64,000 bases of DNA, taken from contig JBAXFU010000001.1 of assembly GCA_037139735.1 (NCBI GenBank), positions 44,753-108,752 on the forward strand, given 5' to 3'. Shown here one piece after another: positions 60,719 to 64,000 of the stretch. Below the pieces are notes generated by a model, which ran no database searches, was not told the origin of the DNA, and saw only the letters and a program-made list of their open reading frames with translations. Origin of the DNA: UBA2402 sp037139735. GTDB lineage: Bacteria; Planctomycetota; Phycisphaerae; Phycisphaerales; UBA1924. A program made the translations under genes and the position numbers. Every line of letters begins with the position of its first letter. Position 1 is the first letter of the stretch.

Positions 60719-62218
60719 ATGGCGCTGCTACGCACGATCAAACTCGGCTTCATTCCAAGCAACCGCGGGTTCTTCTCGAAGGAACTGGCCGCCAGCATGC
60801 GAGACCAGACGATCGCGACGCTCAAGGCCATGGGCATCGAGGTGATCGTCCCTGACACGGCGGCGACCAAGGTCGGCTGCGTCGAGACCAGGCAGGAGGC
60901 GGAACTGGCGGCCGAACTCTTCCGCCGTCACGGCGTGCACGGCATTCTGGTTGGCGCGGTCAACTTCGGCGAAGAGCAAGGCGTGGCGTGGTGCGTCCGC
61001 AAGGCCGCCCTCAACGTGCCGATCATGATCTTCGGGTGCCAGGAGGAGGAGACGCTGACGATGAAGACGCGTCGTCGCGACGCCTTCTGCGGCCTCCTCT
61101 CGATCGGCGAGGTGCTGCGGCAGATCGGGGCGGCCTACACGGTGGCACAAACGCCCATCTGCTTCCCGACCGACGCCTCGTTCCGGGCCGACATCGACGC
61201 CTTCGTGCGGATCTGCCGCGTGGTGCACGGCATCCGCAATGCCCGCTACGGCCAGATCGGCGCCCGCCCGGACGCCTTCTGGACATGCCGCTACGACGAG
61301 AAGTCGCTCCAACTGCTGGGCCCCACCACCGTGACGCTCGACCTTTCCGAAGTCTTCGGGGGCGCGGGACGCATCTCCGACTCGGACCCCGACCTCGAGA
61401 AGGTGATCCGATCCATCCAGGGCTACGCCGACACCAGCGCGGTCAAGCAACTCTCTGTGGTCCGCTCGGCCAAGTTGGAGTTGTTCCTCAGGCGCTGGGC
61501 CAAGGAGCAGGCCATCGACGCCTTCGCGATCCAGTGCTGGACGAGCATCCAGGCCAACTACGGCGTCTGCTCGTGCACGACGATGAGCCGCTTCGGCGAC
61601 GAGGGCGTGCCCAGCGCGTGCGAAGCGGACATCATGGGCACCCTCTCCATGCACGCCTGCCTGCTCGCCAGCGACTCGCCCGCCGCCTTGGCCGACTGGA
61701 ACAACCTGCATAACGAGGACCCGGAACTCGTCAACGTCTGGCACTGCGGCGTCTTCCCGGCCGCCTTCGCCTCCACCCCGGTGAAGCTCGGCGTGCAGGA
61801 GATCATCGCCTCCAGCGGTGCGGCGAGCTATGAGAACTCTGAGGGCACGGTGGAGTTCACGGCCAGGCCCAACCCGCTCACGCTTTGCCGCGTGACGCAG
61901 GATCCCAAGGAAGGGTGGAAGGCCGTGGTGGCGGAAGGCCGCATCGAGCCCAACAAGGCGGCAACCTTCGGTGCCTACGGGTGGTGCCGCATCGCCCACC
62001 TCGACCGCCTCTACCGCGACGTGCTCCTGCGTCACTTCCCCCACCACGTGGCCATCACGCAGGGGCACGTGGGCAACGTGCTGTGGGAGGCCTTGGGCAA
62101 CTACCTGGGCATGAAGACCTTCCACGCCACGCAGGACACGCCGGGGCTCTACACGCCCGCCCTGCCCTTTGCGGGCGTGCAGTCCGTGGATATCCCCATC
62201 CGCGGGGCGGCTCTGTGA
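60719..62218 (+). CDS. L-fucose/L-arabinose isomerase family protein
   Basis: A 499-residue protein. The ATG at 60719 has GGAGAA about 7-9 nt upstream; a longer frame to 60620 lacks support. The N-terminal domain has KLGFIPSNRGFFSKELAASM, and VIVPDTAATKVGCVETRQEA lies near the sugar-binding Rossmann-like part. IDAFAIQCWTSIQANYGVCS, PSACEADIMGTLSMHACLLA and LVNVWHCGVFPAAFA match the isomerase core with its Glu/Asp metal ligands (the CEAD segment). The C-terminal part ends GLYTPALPFAGVQSVDIP. It could isomerise L-fucose or another sugar. No fucose kinase or aldolase is adjacent, so the substrate is open. Confidence 0.82.
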   Translation: MALLRTIKLGFIPSNRGFFSKELAASMRDQTIATLKAMGIEVIVPDTAATKVGCVETRQEAELAAELFRRHGVHGILVGAVNFGEEQGVAWCVRKAALNVPIMIFGCQEEETLTMKTRRRDAFCGLLSIGEVLRQIGAAYTVAQTPICFPTDASFRADIDAFVRICRVVHGIRNARYGQIGARPDAFWTCRYDEKSLQLLGPTTVTLDLSEVFGGAGRISDSDPDLEKVIRSIQGYADTSAVKQLSVVRSAKLELFLRRWAKEQAIDAFAIQCWTSIQANYGVCSCTTMSRFGDEGVPSACEADIMGTLSMHACLLASDSPAALADWNNLHNEDPELVNVWHCGVFPAAFASTPVKLGVQEIIASSGAASYENSEGTVEFTARPNPLTLCRVTQDPKEGWKAVVAEGRIEPNKAATFGAYGWCRIAHLDRLYRDVLLRHFPHHVAITQGHVGNVLWEALGNYLGMKTFHATQDTPGLYTPALPFAGVQSVDIPIRGAAL

Positions 62219-62309
62219 CGATCCAAGGCGTTGCCGCGGCAGGCACCAGCCCGAAGGTCGGATGGCGGCGTGCGAATGAACCTCTCGAGATTGGCCGATA
62301 GACTCCACG

Positions 62310-62813
62310 ATGTCAGAGGTCGAGGTCGACTTTCCAGCCATGACGATCACCTGCTCCCCGGAGCAGGCGGTCGATCGCCTTGAACAGGCGGCCAAGCGGG
62401 GCAAGCTCCCGGGCTTCAGCCGCGGGGGCTCCGACCACCTCTTCGAGGTCGATGCCTACGGCGCGGTCTTCGAGTACGGGCTTCGGGCGAAGGCCTCGAA
62501 CGTGGCGGGTCGCACGACGCTGGCCTTCTCGCTGGTGCTGCGTCGCAAGGTGCCGTTGATCATGGCCGTGGTGTTCGTGCTCTCGATCTGGCCGGGGCTG
62601 CCGATGACGGACTCGATGCTTCGGACGTGGTCGACCTGGTACGACGGCCTGCCGAGTTGGACGACGCTCGCGTGGTACCTGCCGCTGACGATCGTGCCGC
62701 TGCCTTGGATGTGGCTGTCATGGCATCGGGCGTCTCGGCGTGCGGCCAACGAGCAGGCGAAGGTGCAACTCGAAACCATCGGTACGGTGCTCCGCGACGC
62801 CATCGCGGCGTGA
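62310..62813 (+). CDS. Unknown membrane protein, two helices
   Basis: No family is recognised in this 167-residue protein. Residues 1-~75 form a soluble N-terminal part (ITCSPEQAVDRLEQAAKRG, VDAYGAVFEYGLRAK). Two hydrophobic segments follow, about 84-103 (LIMAVVFVLSIWPGLPM) and 115-136 (TTLAWYLPLTIVPLPWMWLS), with a short loop between. The C-terminus is basic then amphipathic. TAGACT (62299-62304) lies 5 nt before the ATG. It precedes another unknown gene by 36 nt, so the two may be linked. Confidence 0.7.
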   Translation: MSEVEVDFPAMTITCSPEQAVDRLEQAAKRGKLPGFSRGGSDHLFEVDAYGAVFEYGLRAKASNVAGRTTLAFSLVLRRKVPLIMAVVFVLSIWPGLPMTDSMLRTWSTWYDGLPSWTTLAWYLPLTIVPLPWMWLSWHRASRRAANEQAKVQLETIGTVLRDAIAA

Positions 62814-62849
62814 CGAGCGACCGTTCGGCTTCCCTACGCTGGGAAGCCC

Positions 62850-63542
62850 ATGCACTGGGACGAACCGAGACTGCTCGCCCTGATCGCCGACGGCCTTCGC
62901 CGCCGTGACGAACTGCTGCACGCCGAGCACGCGATCAAGGGGATCGACTCGCTCGACGAGACGGCGATGCACCCGGTCATCGCTGAGTCGCTTGCTGCGG
63001 GTGGACTGGGCGTCGTCCGCGAGTTTCCGTACCCGGGGCCGCAGGGACGGCGGCGGCTCCGACGCGAGCGAGAGCGGTGCGACTTCGTGCTCACGCCCGG
63101 CCCTGACGCCGCCCCGCTCGACCCCATGACGACACTGGTCGACCGGGAGGAGCGGGAGGCGACGCTCTTTGCGGCGGCCACGCCGACATCGCTGCCGGGG
63201 CTCGATCCCGAGCAGTGCTACTTCCTCGAACTCAAGCTTGTGGGCCAGTTCGTCTACCTCGACGGCGTGCCTGGCCCCAACCGCGTCTACGCCTCGCAGC
63301 TCACCCGCTCCATCCTCAAGGACCTCCGCAAGTTGGGGGCCGACGACCGGGTGTCGCGAGGGGCGGTGCTGCTGGTGCTCTTCACCGCCGATGCCGCGGT
63401 GGCGGAACACGACCTGCCGATCGCTCTTCACCGCGTGCTCGACAAGCAGGGCACATTCCGATCGCCGTTCATCGCGAAGTTCCCCATCGACGATCGCATC
63501 GGCAACGCGTGTTGCACGGTGGCCCTCATCGGCAAGGCCTGA
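62850..63542 (+). CDS. Unknown protein with possible PD-(D/E)xK nuclease-like core
   Basis: A 230-residue soluble protein of no recognised family. Segments HPVIAESLAAGGLGVVREFP, then RCDFVLTPG, and CYFLELKLVGQFVYLDG are arranged like a restriction-endonuclease fold: Glu, Asp, and E-x-K after a hydrophobic strand. YASQLTRSILKDLRKLG is a following amphipathic helix, and GAVLLVLFTADAAVAEHDLP a late strand-helix. The nuclease link is an inference from motif spacing; it could be a non-nuclease member or unrelated. TACGCT (62835-62840) lies 9 nt before the ATG. Its neighbour is the unknown membrane protein. Confidence 0.65.
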   Translation: MHWDEPRLLALIADGLRRRDELLHAEHAIKGIDSLDETAMHPVIAESLAAGGLGVVREFPYPGPQGRRRLRRERERCDFVLTPGPDAAPLDPMTTLVDREEREATLFAAATPTSLPGLDPEQCYFLELKLVGQFVYLDGVPGPNRVYASQLTRSILKDLRKLGADDRVSRGAVLLVLFTADAAVAEHDLPIALHRVLDKQGTFRSPFIAKFPIDDRIGNACCTVALIGKA

Positions 63543-63633
63543 TCGGGCCGCACCGACACGACGACTCCGTCAACAATATCGAGCACTGGGACCGGTCGTC
63601 GCCGCCGCCTCGCAGGCGTGCGAGCCCGGGAAG

Positions 63634-63717
63634 TGCCGGAGGAGGGACTTGAACCCTCACACCTTTAAGGGGTATCGGATTTTGAATCCGACGCGTCTGC
63701 CATTTCGCCACTCCGGC
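63634..63717 (-). tRNA. tRNA-Leu (anticodon CAA)
   Basis: The minus-strand 84 nt form a class II tRNA. Acceptor GCCGGAG pairs with CTCCGGC, with A as discriminator. The anticodon stem TCGGA/TCCGA encloses TTCAAAA with CAA at 34-36, and the long variable arm includes CCCTTAAAGG. It reads UUG. A 6-pair hairpin, CTCGCA/TGCGAG, lies 10 nt downstream (63609-63624) and may act as terminator. CCA is not encoded. Confidence 0.97.
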
Positions 63718-63778
63718 GGGGAGGGGGCAAGTATACGCCGCAGCCCAGGCGGTTCTGTCGGGTGGCGATGTCAAAGGT

Positions 63779-64000
63779 TCATCCCTTGTCCTTGGGACCG
63801 GAGCGATCTTTCCGCGACCACGCGTGGAACAGGCCCCCGGCCAGAGCGCAAAGGGCGGCCGCGAGCAGATACTCGAAGCACGACTCGCTGGGATTGTGCT
63901 TGTTGTGGTAGATCGGCTGGGCCGCGGCCACTCCATTCAGCACTGGAACAACCGTCAGGGCGAACCGCACCCGGCTCCACCGCACCCGGCTCCACCGCAC
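63779..64000 (-). CDS. Small exported/membrane protein, possibly partial
   Basis: About 73 residues are visible and the frame is open to the window edge, so the start may lie outside. The visible part has a signal-like hydrophobic segment (FALTVVPVLNGVAAAQP), a short polar middle (IYHNKHNPSESCFEY), a second hydrophobic helix (LLAAALCALAGGLFHAW) and a basic tail (RKDRSGPKDKG). The upstream end consists of a 15-bp tandem repeat (encoding RWSRV twice). Function unknown. Confidence 0.5.
   Translation of the reverse strand: MRWSRVRWSRVRFALTVVPVLNGVAAAQPIYHNKHNPSESCFEYLLAAALCALAGGLFHAWSRKDRSGPKDKG
63960..64000. repeat. 15-bp tandem repeat at the window edge
   Basis: The unit CCGCACCCGGCTCCA is repeated in direct series and may continue past the last base. 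It lies at the 5' end of the partial small gene on the minus strand. Confidence 0.6.

Overview
The window is high-GC bacterial chromosome, densely coded on both strands, and looks like a member of the Planctomycetes, class Phycisphaerae. The lineage call is an inference. It rests on two secreted proteins ending in paired calcium-binding dockerin-type repeats that finish in Gly-Gly-Cys, two more ending in a PSPGA + hydrophobic + Arg-rich sorting tail, DUF1080 and DUF2330 proteins, and many start codons without a Shine-Dalgarno sequence. No transposase, integrase, CRISPR array or rRNA is visible. The gene content is mostly core metabolism and translation, with some carbohydrate and surface functions.

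Layout. 1-10 kb: a truncated TPR protein, yebC and hutH; convergent htrA-type protease and panB; xylB; a GT4 glycosyltransferase. 10-15 kb: tRNA-Leu(GAG) with its own promoter and terminator, ligA, apaG-thiS-thiG. 15-23 kb: secreted proteins (PhoD-like phosphatase, DNRLRE/dockerin protein, PSPGA-anchored protein, beta-propeller phosphoesterase), then tRNA-Gly(CCC). 23-30 kb: an aspartate-family amino acid cluster on the minus strand, dapF and then metB-like, thrA-like, metC-like and asd. The last four genes overlap one another and follow a clear SAM riboswitch with its own promoter. 29.7-41 kb (+): DUF1080 protein, EamA transporter, kbl, two photolyases, a CHAD-Ppx/GppA-HD fusion and a GH2 beta-mannosidase. 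41-46 kb (-): a GH29 fucosidase with an apparent frameshift, then a sugar-binding protein and two ABC permeases. 46-53.6 kb (+): DUF58 protein, tRNA-Gln(TTG), nucleotidyltransferase, prs, rplY, pth, rpsF, ssb, rplI. 54-64 kb: a dockerin protein, a double universal stress protein, modABC, a DUF2330 protein, a fucose-isomerase-family protein, two unknown proteins, tRNA-Leu(CAA) and a partial small gene.

How parts work together. The metB-thrA-metC-asd unit covers aspartate kinase, aspartate semialdehyde dehydrogenase, homoserine dehydrogenase and the trans-sulfuration steps. The aspartate kinase-homoserine dehydrogenase fusion has no visible ACT domain, so the SAM riboswitch may be the main control on this branch. 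The GH29-ABC-GH2 block looks like uptake and trimming of fucose- and mannose-containing glycans. Prs, L25, Pth, S6, SSB and L9 form a translation/replication block; rplI is preceded by a roughly 200-nt leader with four strong hairpins and no rpsR.

The most interesting items are the riboswitch-controlled operon with the ACT-less fusion enzyme, the structured rplI leader, the CHAD-Ppx/GppA fusion, the fucosidase frameshift, and a recurring TANNNT box 5-10 nt before start codons that suggests widespread leaderless mRNAs.
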